64,000 nucleotides of DNA from the NCBI GenBank assembly GCA_001657395.1, contig LYSY01000004.1:62001-126000 (forward strand), in the 5' to 3' direction. The notes under the pieces are model-generated. The model was not told the origin of the DNA and searched no databases. It saw only the letters and a list, made by a program, of their open reading frames with translations. Below, piece by piece: positions 11,041 through 21,866 of this stretch. Source of the DNA: Rhodospirillales bacterium BBD 1991-14. GTDB taxonomy: Bacteria; Pseudomonadota; Alphaproteobacteria; Kiloniellales; Kiloniellaceae. The first letter of the stretch is position 1, and every line of letters begins with the position of its first letter. The position numbers and the translations under genes were made by a program.

Positions 11041-12237
11041 ATGGTGACGGTGGCCTGGGAATGGCTGGATCTGGCGGTGCGCTGGCTGCACGTCATCGCC
11101 GGCATCGCCTGGATCGGCAGCTCGTTCTACTTCATCGCCCTCGACCTCAGCCTGAAGAAGCGCGAGGGCCTGCCGGAGGGCGCCGGCGGCGAAGCCTGGC
11201 AGGTCCACGGCGGCGGCTTCTACAACATGGTGAAGTACATGGTCGCGCCGGCGCGTATGCCGGACCAGCTCACCTGGTTCAAGTGGGAGGCCTATACCAC
11301 CTGGCTTTCCGGCTTCGCCCTGCTGATCCTGGTCTACTACCTGCAGGCCGAGCTCTACATGATCGACCGCTCGGTGATGGACCTCACGCCTTGGATGGCG
11401 GTGGCTGTCTCCGTCGTCGGCCTGGCGCTGGGCTGGGTCGTCTACGATCTGCTCTGCCGCTCGCCCCTGGGGCGCGACGACAACCGCCTTGCCCTCGTCG
11501 GCTTCGTCTTTCTGGTGGCGCTCAGCTATCTCTTCACGCTGGTCTTCAGCGGGCGCGGCGTCTACATGCAGATGGGCGCCCTCATCGGCACCATGATGGT
11601 GGCCAACGTCTTCCTGGTGATCATTCCGAACCAGCGCAAAGTCGTGGCCGACCTGATCGCCGGGAAAGAGCCGGACCCGAAGCTGGGCCAGCAGGCCAAG
11701 CAGCGCTCGCTGCACAACAACTACCTCACCCTGCCGGTCATCTTCGTGATGATCTCCAACCACTACCCCCTGACCTTCGCCAGCCGCTGGAACTGGGTGA
11801 TCCTTGCCATCGTGTTGGTGATGGGGGCGGTGATCCGCCATTTCTTCAACACCAAGCACAAGGGCGGGAAGGAGCCCTGGTGGACCTGGGGCGTCGCCGC
11901 CCTGGGGCTGGTCGCCATCGTCTGGCTGAGCGCCCAGCCGACCACGCCGGTGGAGGAGGCGACGGTGCCGCAGGGCTACGAACTGGCCGATGTCGAAAAC
12001 GTGGTGCTTGCGCGCTGCTCCATGTGCCATGCCGCTGAACCCCTTTGGGAAGGAATCGCCATCGCGCCGAAAGGCGTGCTCCTGGAAACGCCAGAGCAGA
12101 TCCGCCGGCATGCCCGCGCGATCGAAACCCAGGTGCTGCTGAGCAACGCCATGCCGCCGGGCAACATCACCGAGATCGAGGCGGAGGAACGCCGGCTGCT
12201 CGCCGCCTGGATCGCCGCCGGCGCTCCGGCGTGGTAG
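11041..12237 (+). CDS. puuD: Urate hydroxylase PuuD (membrane urate oxidase with cytochrome c domain)
   Basis: 398 residues from the ATG at 11041. Residues 1-300 form about eight transmembrane helices, beginning 'WLDLAVRWLHVIAGIAWIGSSFYFIALD', which is typical of PuuD. A C-terminal cytochrome c domain carries C326-x2-C-H330 ('CSMCH') and a distal Met in 'SNAMPPGN'. PuuD oxidises urate to 5-hydroxyisourate in the membrane and passes electrons to the respiratory chain through its haem, unlike the soluble O2-dependent uricase. guaD begins 7 bp downstream, which supports a purine-degradation operon. Confidence 0.94.
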   Translation: MVTVAWEWLDLAVRWLHVIAGIAWIGSSFYFIALDLSLKKREGLPEGAGGEAWQVHGGGFYNMVKYMVAPARMPDQLTWFKWEAYTTWLSGFALLILVYYLQAELYMIDRSVMDLTPWMAVAVSVVGLALGWVVYDLLCRSPLGRDDNRLALVGFVFLVALSYLFTLVFSGRGVYMQMGALIGTMMVANVFLVIIPNQRKVVADLIAGKEPDPKLGQQAKQRSLHNNYLTLPVIFVMISNHYPLTFASRWNWVILAIVLVMGAVIRHFFNTKHKGGKEPWWTWGVAALGLVAIVWLSAQPTTPVEEATVPQGYELADVENVVLARCSMCHAAEPLWEGIAIAPKGVLLETPEQIRRHARAIETQVLLSNAMPPGNITEIEAEERRLLAAWIAAGAPAW

Positions 12238-12244
12238 TGCCTCC

Positions 12245-13564
12245 GTGACCGGGTCTTCGACACGCGCCATCCGGGGCCGCCTGCTGAGCTTCCGCGACGA
12301 CCCCGCGGTGGTCGGGGCCGAGAGCTATGACTTTACGGAGGACGGCCTGGTCCTCATGGCCGAGGGCCGGATTGCCGAGGCAGGCCCGGCGGAGGAAGTG
12401 ATGCCGCGCCTCGATGCGGCCACGCCCATCGACCACTATCCCGACGGGCTGATCCTGCCGGGCTTCATCGACACCCACATCCACTATCCCCAGACCCAGG
12501 TCATCGCCTCCTACGGCGCGCAGTTGCTGGACTGGCTGGAACGCTACGCCCTGGTGGAGGAGCAGCGCTTCGCCGAGCCGGAGCACTGCGCGCAGGTCGC
12601 CGCCTTCTTCCTCGACGAACTGGCGCGCAACGGCACGACGACGGCCATGGTCTATTGCACCGTGCATCCGCAGTCGGCGGAGGCCCTTTTTGCAGAGGCC
12701 CATAGCCGCAACGCGTGCATGCTGGCAGGGAAGGTGTTGATGGACCGCAATGCGCCGCCCGGCCTCAGCGATACGGCGGAACAGGGCTACGCGGACTCGA
12801 AAGCCCTGATCGAGCGCTGGCACGGACAGGGCCGCCAGCTCTACGCCGTCACCCCGCGCTTCGCCGTGACCTCGACGGAAGCGCAGCTCGAAGCCGCCGG
12901 CACTTTGCTGAAGGAGTTCCCGGACTGCTACCTGCAGACCCATCTGAGCGAAAACCACCGCGAGATCGAGACGGTTCGCGCGCTCTTTCCCTGGGCGGAG
13001 AGCTACACCGGCGTTTACGAGCGCTTCGGCCTGCTGGGGCCGCGCTCGGTCTTTGGCCACTGCATCCACCTGGAGGAAAGCGAGCGCCGGCTGCTCAGCG
13101 ACAGCCGCTCGGTGGCGGCCTTCTGCCCGACCTCCAACCTCTTCATCGGCTCCGGTCTCTTCGATCTGGCGCGCGCGCAGGACCCGGCCGCGCCGCTGCG
13201 CGTCGGCCTGGCCACCGACGTTGGCGGCGGCACCAGCTACTCCATGCTGTCCACCCTGGCGGAGGCCTACAAGGTGCTGCAATTGCAGCACCAGAACCTG
13301 CCGGCCCTGCAGGGCTTCTACCGGATCACCCTGGGCAACGCCCGCGCCCTGGGACTGGAGGACAAGGTCGGGCGCCTGGCCAAAGGCAGCGAAGCCGACA
13401 TCGTGGTGTTGGATGCGAAAGCGACCCCGGCCATGGCGCACCGCCACGCCCGTGTCGAGACCTTGGAAGAGGAACTCTTTCTGCTCATGACCCTGGGCGA
13501 CGACCGCGCTGTGCGGGCGACCTATATCGCCGGCGGTCCAGTCCACAGCCGCAACGCCGGCTGA
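12245..13564 (+). CDS. guaD: Guanine deaminase
   Basis: 439 residues with a GTG start at 12245. Amidohydrolase fold: metal ligands H78-x-H80 in 'PGFIDTHIHYPQ', then 'LQTHLSEN' and 'FGHCIHLEESE', and a late 'ATDVGGGTSYSML' with the metal/catalytic Asp. The 'HYPQTQVIASYGAQLLDWLERY' stretch is specific for guanine deaminases. It converts guanine to xanthine. With puuD directly upstream, the pair covers two steps of guanine breakdown; xanthine dehydrogenase must be elsewhere. Confidence 0.94.
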   Translation: MTGSSTRAIRGRLLSFRDDPAVVGAESYDFTEDGLVLMAEGRIAEAGPAEEVMPRLDAATPIDHYPDGLILPGFIDTHIHYPQTQVIASYGAQLLDWLERYALVEEQRFAEPEHCAQVAAFFLDELARNGTTTAMVYCTVHPQSAEALFAEAHSRNACMLAGKVLMDRNAPPGLSDTAEQGYADSKALIERWHGQGRQLYAVTPRFAVTSTEAQLEAAGTLLKEFPDCYLQTHLSENHREIETVRALFPWAESYTGVYERFGLLGPRSVFGHCIHLEESERRLLSDSRSVAAFCPTSNLFIGSGLFDLARAQDPAAPLRVGLATDVGGGTSYSMLSTLAEAYKVLQLQHQNLPALQGFYRITLGNARALGLEDKVGRLAKGSEADIVVLDAKATPAMAHRHARVETLEEELFLLMTLGDDRAVRATYIAGGPVHSRNAG

Positions 13565-13713
13565 TCCGCAGCGCGCCTGATCGCCGGCCCGCGGATATCA
13601 CAACCTTTTGTAGATATTAGCTTTTTCTGCGCCTTGATTGGCGATCCTCCCGTCCCCACGTCCCGCTGACACCAACGCACCGCCTGGTCGGGGCGGGCTG
13701 ACTATCAGACAGG

Positions 13714-13908
13714 ATGGACGACATGGAACGTAGCCGTACTCCGGTTCTCGAACAGCCCAGCGACCGCCGCGCCTTCGGGCGCATGATGGCCGGGATGGGC
13801 ATTGGGCTGATGACCCTGGGCCTTGCCGCCTGCTCCGGCGTACAAAGCCGGCCACGCGATCCCAATCGCAAGCCCTTTTGGCAGCGCAACGAACAACGCG
13901 ACGACTGA
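13714..13908 (+). CDS. Small putative lipoprotein
   Basis: 64 residues. A charged N-terminal stretch with a 'DRRAFGRM' segment is followed by a hydrophobic region and a lipobox LAAC (Cys40). The mature part is only about 25 residues, polar and Arg/Asn-rich. I do not recognise a family. The n-region is long for a lipoprotein, and the ATG at 13723 is an alternative start. It is flanked by the Lrp gene on the other strand. Coding status rests on the lipobox and an open frame. Confidence 0.55.
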   Translation: MDDMERSRTPVLEQPSDRRAFGRMMAGMGIGLMTLGLAACSGVQSRPRDPNRKPFWQRNEQRDD

Positions 13909-13920
13909 TCCGCCGAAGCG

Positions 13921-14394
13921 CTATGGCCTGTTGACCGGCAAGGCGGTGGTCGCCTTGACGGTCTTCAGGGGAATCTCCGTTACCACGTTGCGCACGCCGG
14001 GCAGCGGCGTCAGGTGCTGCATCTGGAAGCGCTGATAGTCTTCCAGATCCTCGGCGGCGACCTTCAGCAGGTAATCATAGGTACCGGCCATGAGGTAGCA
14101 CTCCAGCACCTCCGGCACCTTTGCGATGGCGACCGCGAAGGCCTCGACGCCAGTCTTGTCCTGCCTTTCCAGCGTCACGCGCACGAAAATGATCAGCGGC
14201 AGGCCGACCGTGGTGCCGTCCAGCAAGGCGGCGTAGCCGGCGATCGCGCCACCGGCCTCCAGGTTTTTGACGCGCCTCAGGCAGGGCGATGGCGAAAGTC
14301 CGACGTGTTCGGCGAGTTCGACGTTCTGGAGGCGCCCCCTGCGCTGGAGCGCCGACAGGATCTTGCGATCGATTCGATCCAGGTTCATTGGCAT
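13921..14394 (-). CDS. Lrp/AsnC-family transcriptional regulator
   Basis: 157 residues: N-terminal HTH 'LDRIDRKILSALQRRGRLQNVELAEHVGLSPSPCLRRVKNLE' (about 4-45) and C-terminal RAM/AsnC ligand domain with 'VLECYLMAGTYDYLLKV' (about 100-116). Full family length. It is divergent from the PLP decarboxylase at 14532 with a 137-bp shared promoter region, so an amino-acid-responsive control of that gene is likely by analogy with other Lrp/amino-acid enzyme pairs. Confidence 0.94.
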   Translation of the reverse strand: MPMNLDRIDRKILSALQRRGRLQNVELAEHVGLSPSPCLRRVKNLEAGGAIAGYAALLDGTTVGLPLIIFVRVTLERQDKTGVEAFAVAIAKVPEVLECYLMAGTYDYLLKVAAEDLEDYQRFQMQHLTPLPGVRNVVTEIPLKTVKATTALPVNRP

Positions 14395-14531
14395 TTGATA
14401 CTCTGATTCTTCTGTTTTTCCTATGTTGATGCCAATTTATCGCGGTTTCTGCGTGAGGAACGCAAGGGAAAGCGTCTCGTCTTGACATAGGCTGCCTCTC
14501 GTTTCCGATTGCGAAGACGTGAGGACGCCCC

Positions 14532-15989
14532 GTGACCGATTTACAGTTCTGCCCCGAGGAGATGGCGCGGGCGGCCGCGCTGACCCAGCGTTTCATGGCC
14601 GACTACCACGCCGGGCTTGCCCAGCGCCCGGTCTACCCTCAGGTCGACCGCGCCGCGCTGGCAAAGCTCATGGCGGAACCCCTTCCGGAGGAGGGCTGCC
14701 GTGTTGAGGATCTTTTCGAGGAACTGGATGCGGTCATCCTGCCCAACGCCACCCACACGGCCCATCCCCGGTTCCTGCCTTACGTCCAACCCTCGCCCAA
14801 TGCCGTCTCGCCCTTTGCCGAGGCGGTCGCTGCGACGCTGAACCAGAACTGCAATCTCTGGACACTCTCGCCCGCAGCCAACGCGGTGGAGCGGACGGTC
14901 ATCCGTTGGTTTGCCGATCTCTTCGGCCTCGGCGAGGCCGCTGGCGGGCTCATCACCAGCGGCGGATCGATGGCGAACCTGATCGCCCTTACGGCGGCCC
15001 GCGACCGCCATCTGGGGTCCGCTGCCCGCGGTGCGGGGCTGCAGGGTCGGCCTGCGCCTTTGGTTCTCTATACCTCCGACCAGACGCACAGCAGCATCGA
15101 CAAGGGGGTATCCATCCTGGGCCTGGGCGCCGACCACCTGCGAAGGATTCCCTCAGACGATGCGTTTCGCCTTCGGCCCGATCTCCTGCAGGACGCCGTC
15201 GAACGGGACCGCGCCCGGGGATTGACGCCGTTCTGCGTCGTCGCCAACGCGGGGACGGTGATGACCGGCGCGATCGATCCCCTGGCAGCGCTTGCCGGCA
15301 TCTGCCGCGCGCAGGGTCTGTGGCTGCATGTCGACGGGGCCTACGGCGCGCTGACGGCGCTCAGTCCTCGGCATCGCCAGGCTCTGGCCGGCATCGAGCT
15401 GGCGGACTCCCTCTCGCTGGACCCGCATAAGTTCCTCTTCACATCCTTCGAGGCCGGCTGCGTTCTGGTGCGCGATGCCGGCGCGCTGCGCCACGCCTTC
15501 AGTACAACGCCGAGCTATCTTGCGATGGAGGAGGACGCGGACTTCGTCGACTTCGCCAACTACGGCCCGCAACTGTCGCGTGGCTTCAAGGCGCTGAAGG
15601 TCTGGTGGTCGCTGCGGCGCTTCGGGTCCAAGGCCTTCGCCCGGGTGATCGAGCGCATGATGGCGCTGGCACGGCAGATGGGTGCGCAGGCCGAGGCGTC
15701 ATCAGCGTTCGAGCTTCTGGCGCCGGTGACCCTGAACTGCGTCTGCTTTCGCCTTGCCGCCCTGGACGACCGCGGCAACGAAGCGGTTCTGCGGCGCCTC
15801 GTGGAAAGCGGCAAGGCCTTTCTGGGACCGGCGCGGATCGGCGGGCGGTTCGGCCAGCGTGCCTGCTTCATGAATCTGCGCACCACGCCGGAGGACGTCG
15901 CGGCGATCATGGCGGAGATCGCTGATCTCGGACGGGACGTGTCGTGCCGCGCAGAGAACACCGATCCCGAACAAGCGAAAGTGCTTTAG
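14532..15989 (+). CDS. PLP-dependent group II amino-acid decarboxylase family protein
   Basis: 485 residues with a GTG start preceded by GAGGA. The Schiff-base Lys is K300 in 'SLDPHKFLFTSFEAG'. The 'LHVDGAYGA' cofactor Asp and the 'TSGGSMANLIAL' phosphate loop are typical of the aromatic-L-amino-acid/glutamate decarboxylase group. Tryptophan, tyrosine, DOPA and 2,4-diaminobutyrate decarboxylases share these motifs, so the substrate is open. A Lrp/AsnC gene is divergent upstream. The 3' end overlaps the convergent DapA-family gene by 4 bp. Confidence 0.88.
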   Translation: MTDLQFCPEEMARAAALTQRFMADYHAGLAQRPVYPQVDRAALAKLMAEPLPEEGCRVEDLFEELDAVILPNATHTAHPRFLPYVQPSPNAVSPFAEAVAATLNQNCNLWTLSPAANAVERTVIRWFADLFGLGEAAGGLITSGGSMANLIALTAARDRHLGSAARGAGLQGRPAPLVLYTSDQTHSSIDKGVSILGLGADHLRRIPSDDAFRLRPDLLQDAVERDRARGLTPFCVVANAGTVMTGAIDPLAALAGICRAQGLWLHVDGAYGALTALSPRHRQALAGIELADSLSLDPHKFLFTSFEAGCVLVRDAGALRHAFSTTPSYLAMEEDADFVDFANYGPQLSRGFKALKVWWSLRRFGSKAFARVIERMMALARQMGAQAEASSAFELLAPVTLNCVCFRLAALDDRGNEAVLRRLVESGKAFLGPARIGGRFGQRACFMNLRTTPEDVAAIMAEIADLGRDVSCRAENTDPEQAKVL

Positions 15990-16909
15990 CGGCCCCAGGT
16001 CAGCGCCAGGGGGTTCAGGCTGCGGGCGATCTCCAGCAACTCGGTGCGGGTCGCCGGGTGCAGGGGGAAGGTCGGATGGCGCACGAAGTCCGATTTGATG
16101 ACGCCGCCTTCCATCATCACCGTCTTGGCGGCGCGCCAGCCGCACTGGCGGTTCTCGAAGTTGATGAGCGGCAGGATGCGGGCGTAGCCGGCCGCGGCCT
16201 TGGCGCTGCGGCCCTCGCGGTGGTCGACCACCACCGGCCGGATGAGATCGGGCAGGGTGGCTGACGACATGGTGCCGGTGGCGCCGGCGTTGAGGTCGGC
16301 CATCAGGGTGATGGACTCCTCGCCGTCGAAGGGTCCGACGATGGCGTCGCCGCCGGCGGCGATCAGCGCGCGCAGCTTGGCGGCGGTCTGCGGCGTCTCG
16401 ATCTTGAAGTACTGCAGCAGGGGAATCCCCCGGGCCATGCGTACCAGCAGGTCGATGGAGAGAGCCACTCCGGACAGCGGGGCGTCCTGCACCATCACCG
16501 GCAGGCCGCCGGCTTCGGCGGCGCGGGCGAAGTGCTCGTAGATGCCCGTCTCGTCGGCGCGCAGGGCCGCCCCGTGATAGGGTGGCATCAACATGACCAT
16601 GGCGGCACCCAGGGCGGCGGCCTGGCGGCAGCGCGCCTCGACGATCCCGGTTGAGAAATGAGAGCAGGTGACGATCACCGGCACCCGGCCGCCGATATGC
16701 TCCAGGCAGAGCCGGGTCAGGGTTTCGCGCTCCGCGTCTGACAGCAGGAACTGCTCGGAGTAGTTGGCGAGAATGCAGATGCCGTCGACCCCCTGATCGA
16801 TCATGCAGTCCAGCACCCGCTTCTGCCCGTCCAGGTCCAGGCCGCCGGCTTCGTCGAAGGGCGTGGGGGCGACGGGCCAGACCCCGCTGTAGGCCTCGGA
16901 GGATGTCAT
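15986..16909 (-). CDS. Dihydrodipicolinate synthase (DapA)-family aldolase/lyase
   Basis: 307 residues from the ATG at 16909, which has GGGAGAG upstream; an in-frame ATG at 16930 lacks one. Class I (beta/alpha)8 lyase with the Schiff-base Lys in 'LLQYFKIETPQT'. 'ANYSEQFLLSDAERETL' replaces the usual GTTGE loop of true DapA, so this is probably a catabolic member (2-keto-3-deoxy sugar acid or related pyruvate aldolase). It is divergent from a DctPQM TRAP operon, which fits uptake and cleavage of a sugar acid or similar compound. That link is inference. Confidence 0.85.
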   Translation of the reverse strand: MTSSEAYSGVWPVAPTPFDEAGGLDLDGQKRVLDCMIDQGVDGICILANYSEQFLLSDAERETLTRLCLEHIGGRVPVIVTCSHFSTGIVEARCRQAAALGAAMVMLMPPYHGAALRADETGIYEHFARAAEAGGLPVMVQDAPLSGVALSIDLLVRMARGIPLLQYFKIETPQTAAKLRALIAAGGDAIVGPFDGEESITLMADLNAGATGTMSSATLPDLIRPVVVDHREGRSAKAAAGYARILPLINFENRQCGWRAAKTVMMEGGVIKSDFVRHPTFPLHPATRTELLEIARSLNPLALTWGR

Positions 16910-16935
16910 AGCCGCCGTCTCTCCCTTCATGATTG

Positions 16936-16952
16936 CAAGTGCTTACAAGTGC
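16936..16952. promoter_or_regulatory. CAAGTGC direct repeat in a divergent promoter region
   Basis: CAAGTGC occurs at 16936-16942 and again at 16946-16952, exactly 10 bp apart (one helical turn), with a partial AGGTGC next to it. It lies between the DapA-family gene and the TRAP operon. It could be a regulator site, but no regulator gene is adjacent. Confidence 0.3.
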
Positions 16953-17115
16953 AGGTGCGGGCTCCGCGGGCCAGGCGATGATAGGGGCGCGCGGAGGGGC
17001 GTCAATCCTGGCATACCACCGCTGGACATTAACCGCCGATCAGGGAAAAATCCCCAACTCGAAAAGACACGACAGGCGCGGGCGCCGAAAGCCCGCGCGC
17101 CAACGGGAGGACACC

Positions 17116-18114
17116 ATGAAGACCTTGGGGAAGAAGACCGCCCTTCTGGGCGCAGCGGCCGTCGCGGCCTTTCTCGCGGCGGGCGCCACCGCCCAGGCGG
17201 ATACCGCAATCCGTGTGACACTGCAGCTTCCGGAAACCCATCCTCTGGGTGTGAACCTGAACGCCTGGAAGGGCTGCGTGGAAGCGCAGACCGACGAGTT
17301 GGACATCCAGATCTTCCCCTCGGCCCAGCTCTACAAGGACAACCAGGTGCCGGAGGCCGTCGGCTCCGGCGCCATCGAGATGGGCACGGCCTCGCTCACC
17401 CGCTTCGCCGGCTCGGTCCCCGCGGTCGACGCCGTCTACGTGCCTTTCCTGCTGGACACGCCGGAGAAGGTCGCCAAGTTCACCGCCCCCGGCTCGCCGG
17501 CGCGGGCGGCCATCGACGACGCGGTGCTGCGGGAAACCGGCGCGCGCATTCTCTGGTGGCAGGCTTTCGGGCGGACCATCTATCTCTCCAAGGATCCGAT
17601 CCGCGTGCCTGACGACATCAAGGGCAAGAAGGTGCGCACTTTCGGCAAGCTCTTGGGCTGGACCGCCGAGGCCCTGGGGGCGGCGCCGACGCTGATGTCC
17701 GGGTCCAAGCAGTTCCTGGCCTATCAGCAGGGCGCGGTGGATGCCGGGATCACCGGCCTCACCGGTGCCAAGTCGCGCAAGCTCTACGAGGTCATGGACT
17801 ACATGACCCTGACCTATGACTCGGACATCGAGTTCGTCGCGGTGATGAACGACGAGGTCTACCAGGGCCTTTCCGACGCCAACCGCAAGGTCGTCGACGA
17901 CTGCGGTGTCAAGGTGGAGAAGGAGCTGCGCGACAGTGTCTTCGAGATCGAAGCCGAGGCGCTCGCCTATCTGCGCGACAAGATCAATGTGATCGAGCTC
18001 ACCGACCAAGAGCGTGCGCAGTGGCGCGAGGCCACCGCCACGGTCGTCGACCGCTTCGTCAGCGAGGGCGGCGAGACGGCGGCCAAGGTCGTCGAAGAGG
18101 CGCAGAAGTTCTGA
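17116..18114 (+). CDS. TRAP transporter solute-binding protein, DctP family
   Basis: 332 residues from the ATG at 17116 behind GGGAGG. Signal peptide residues 1-27 (cleavage after AQA). The mature protein has the DctP fold: 'AQLYKDNQVPEAVGSGAIEMG' and 'GRTIYLSKDPIRVPDDIKGKKVRT' with the conserved Arg that binds ligand carboxylates. It delivers an organic acid to the QM membrane complex encoded next. A stable hairpin lies between this gene and the next one. Confidence 0.93.
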   Translation: MKTLGKKTALLGAAAVAAFLAAGATAQADTAIRVTLQLPETHPLGVNLNAWKGCVEAQTDELDIQIFPSAQLYKDNQVPEAVGSGAIEMGTASLTRFAGSVPAVDAVYVPFLLDTPEKVAKFTAPGSPARAAIDDAVLRETGARILWWQAFGRTIYLSKDPIRVPDDIKGKKVRTFGKLLGWTAEALGAAPTLMSGSKQFLAYQQGAVDAGITGLTGAKSRKLYEVMDYMTLTYDSDIEFVAVMNDEVYQGLSDANRKVVDDCGVKVEKELRDSVFEIEAEALAYLRDKINVIELTDQERAQWREATATVVDRFVSEGGETAAKVVEEAQKF

Positions 18115-18127
18115 GCAAGATCCCAGG

Positions 18128-18161
18128 CCGAGGGGCTGCACCGCTATCGCGGGCCCCTCGG
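18128..18161 (+). promoter_or_regulatory. Intercistronic hairpin between TRAP binding-protein and permease genes
   Basis: CCGAGGGGC (18128-18136) pairs perfectly with GCCCCTCGG (18153-18161) around a 16-base loop. No strong T-run follows, so it more likely stabilises the upstream mRNA or partly stops transcription than acts as a full terminator. Confidence 0.55.
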
Positions 18162-18205
18162 CGATAGGGCTTTCCCGCGACCAGATTCACACCAGGCCGC
18201 CCGCC

Positions 18206-18733
18206 GTGATCAAGCTGATCGATACCCTGTCCGAGGTCGCGGGCAAGCTCGCGGCCTGGATGTTCTTTGCCATCGGCCTCTTCGTCACCTTCGAAGTGGT
18301 GATGCGCTACGTCTTCACACTGCCGACCATCTGGGTCGACGAGGTCTCGCGCATCTTCCAGATCTGGGCGACCTTCCTGGCGGCCGCCTTTGTGCTGAAG
18401 CACCGCGACATGATCCTGATCGAGGTTGCCTTCAAGGACCCGACGACCCTGGCGCGCAAGGTCGTGGAGACCTTCGGGCTGCTGGCGATCCTGCTGTTCT
18501 GCGGTGTCGCCTGCTGGTACGGCTTCGAGCTCTGGCTGAAGGCCACGCGGGCGGGCCACACCACCGACACCTTCCTGGCGACGCCGAAGTGGATCACCCA
18601 CGGCTCCATCTGGGTCGGGCTGGGGCTGCTGTTCGTTCAAGGGCTCGTTGAGATCCTGCGTGTCTGGACAGTGGGGATACCGCCGCGCGCCGGACACGGC
18701 GCGGCGGACGACCAGCCGGGGGGCATGCACTAG
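18206..18733 (+). CDS. TRAP transporter small permease subunit (DctQ family)
   Basis: 175 residues from the GTG at 18206. Four hydrophobic helices with the DctQ signature 'FEVVMRYVF...IWVDEVSRIFQIWATFLAAAFVLKHRDMI'. It is the small membrane partner that joins the binding protein system to DctM. Its stop directly abuts the GTG start of the large permease gene, so the two are translationally coupled. Confidence 0.92.
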   Translation: MIKLIDTLSEVAGKLAAWMFFAIGLFVTFEVVMRYVFTLPTIWVDEVSRIFQIWATFLAAAFVLKHRDMILIEVAFKDPTTLARKVVETFGLLAILLFCGVACWYGFELWLKATRAGHTTDTFLATPKWITHGSIWVGLGLLFVQGLVEILRVWTVGIPPRAGHGAADDQPGGMH

Positions 18734-20005
18734 GTGGAAGCCTTTCTCATCCTCCTGGCGCTGGTCGCGCTGCTGGTGCTGCGCGTTCCGGTGGCCTTTG
18801 CGGTCGGCAGCCTGGGCATTGTGCTGCTCTACCTGAAGGGGCTGCCGATGATCGGCGTGCCCCAGCGGCTCTACGGCACCATGGACAGTTTCGAGCTGCT
18901 GGCTGTGCCGCTGTTCCTTCTGATGTCCAACGTGCTGCTGCGCGGCGGCGTGGGGAAGGACCTCTTCGCCGCCGTGCAGTCCTGGGTCGGCCACTGGCCC
19001 GGCGGCCTGGGGGCGGCGACGGTGATCTCCTGCGCGCTGTTCTCGGCGATCTCCGGGTCGTCGGTCGCCACGGCGGCGACTATCGGCACGGTGGCGATTC
19101 CGGAGATGACGCGCCGCGGCTACGACCGGCCCTTCGTGCTCGGCATGCTGGCGGCCGGCGGTACCCTGGGCATCCTGATCCCGCCGTCCATTCCCCTGAT
19201 CATCTACGGCGTGATCACCGAGGAGTCGATCCCGACCCTCTTTCTGGCAGGGGTCGGCCCGGGCCTCTTCCTGGCCGGGATCTTCCTCGTCTATGGCGTG
19301 CTCTATGCCAAGCTGGGCGGCGGCTACACGCCGCTGGAAAAGGCGGGCTGGGCGGAGCGCCGGGCCGCCAGCCTGCTGGCCCTGCCCACGGTCCTTCTCG
19401 CCGTCGTCATCATCGGCTCCATCTACGCCGGTATCGCCACCCCGTCGGAAAGCGCCGGGGTCGGCTTCGTGCTGGCGCTTCTCATCACCTTTGCGATGCG
19501 CCGCATGACCTGGGAAAAGCTGCGCGAGGCGACCTACAGTGCGATGCGCACCACGGTGATGATCTTCCTCATCATCGCCGGGGCCAAGGTCTTCTCCTAC
19601 GCCATCACGCTCTACCTGATCCCGCAGACCATCAGCCAGGTGCTGACCAGCACCTTCGCCGACGCCGGCCTCTTCATGCTGGCCGTGGGCGGGGTGCTGC
19701 TGCTCATCGGCTTCTTCCTGGAAGCGCTCTCGATGCTGCTGATCATGGTCCCGGTGCTTTTCCCCTCGCTGGAGGCCATGGGCATCAGCCCGATCTGGTT
19801 CGGCATCTTCTTCGTCGTCCTGATCGAGACCGCGCTGATCACGCCCCCCGTCGGCCTCAACCTCTTCGTCATTCAGGCGGTCGGCCGCGCGCGCATCGAG
19901 GAGGTGGTGAAGGGCGCCTGGCCCTTTGCCGTGATGATGCTCTGCACCGCGGTGCTGCTGTGGTTCTGGCAGGATCTGGCGCTCTTCCTGCCCTTCTACT
20001 TCTAG
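18734..20005 (+). CDS. TRAP transporter large permease subunit (DctM family)
   Basis: 423 residues, about 12 transmembrane helices. DctM landmarks: 'VPLFLLMSNVLLRGGVGKDLF', 'SAISGSSVATAATIGTVAIPEM', 'GTLGILIPPSIPLIIYG' and 'ALITPPVGLNLFVIQ'. It forms the ion-driven translocation pathway of the DctPQM system. The GTG start at 18734 follows the DctQ stop with no gap. Confidence 0.95.
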   Translation: MEAFLILLALVALLVLRVPVAFAVGSLGIVLLYLKGLPMIGVPQRLYGTMDSFELLAVPLFLLMSNVLLRGGVGKDLFAAVQSWVGHWPGGLGAATVISCALFSAISGSSVATAATIGTVAIPEMTRRGYDRPFVLGMLAAGGTLGILIPPSIPLIIYGVITEESIPTLFLAGVGPGLFLAGIFLVYGVLYAKLGGGYTPLEKAGWAERRAASLLALPTVLLAVVIIGSIYAGIATPSESAGVGFVLALLITFAMRRMTWEKLREATYSAMRTTVMIFLIIAGAKVFSYAITLYLIPQTISQVLTSTFADAGLFMLAVGGVLLLIGFFLEALSMLLIMVPVLFPSLEAMGISPIWFGIFFVVLIETALITPPVGLNLFVIQAVGRARIEEVVKGAWPFAVMMLCTAVLLWFWQDLALFLPFYF

Positions 20006-20138
20006 CGCTGCCGGCGCCGCGGGGACCGCACTGTCATAGACGGCGGATTGCGCGCCGCCGCCCGATGGGCTAAAACCCGCGCCCGGACCGTGGTTTGCGT
20101 GTCCTCCCGAGCATAATCCTTCCAGCGCCGGAGTATCC

Positions 20139-21815
<1,677 letters not shown>

Positions 21816-21866
21816 CGGGCCTTACGGGCTCCCGCAGTGGCAGTCGGGCGGCAGCCAGGGGGGCGG

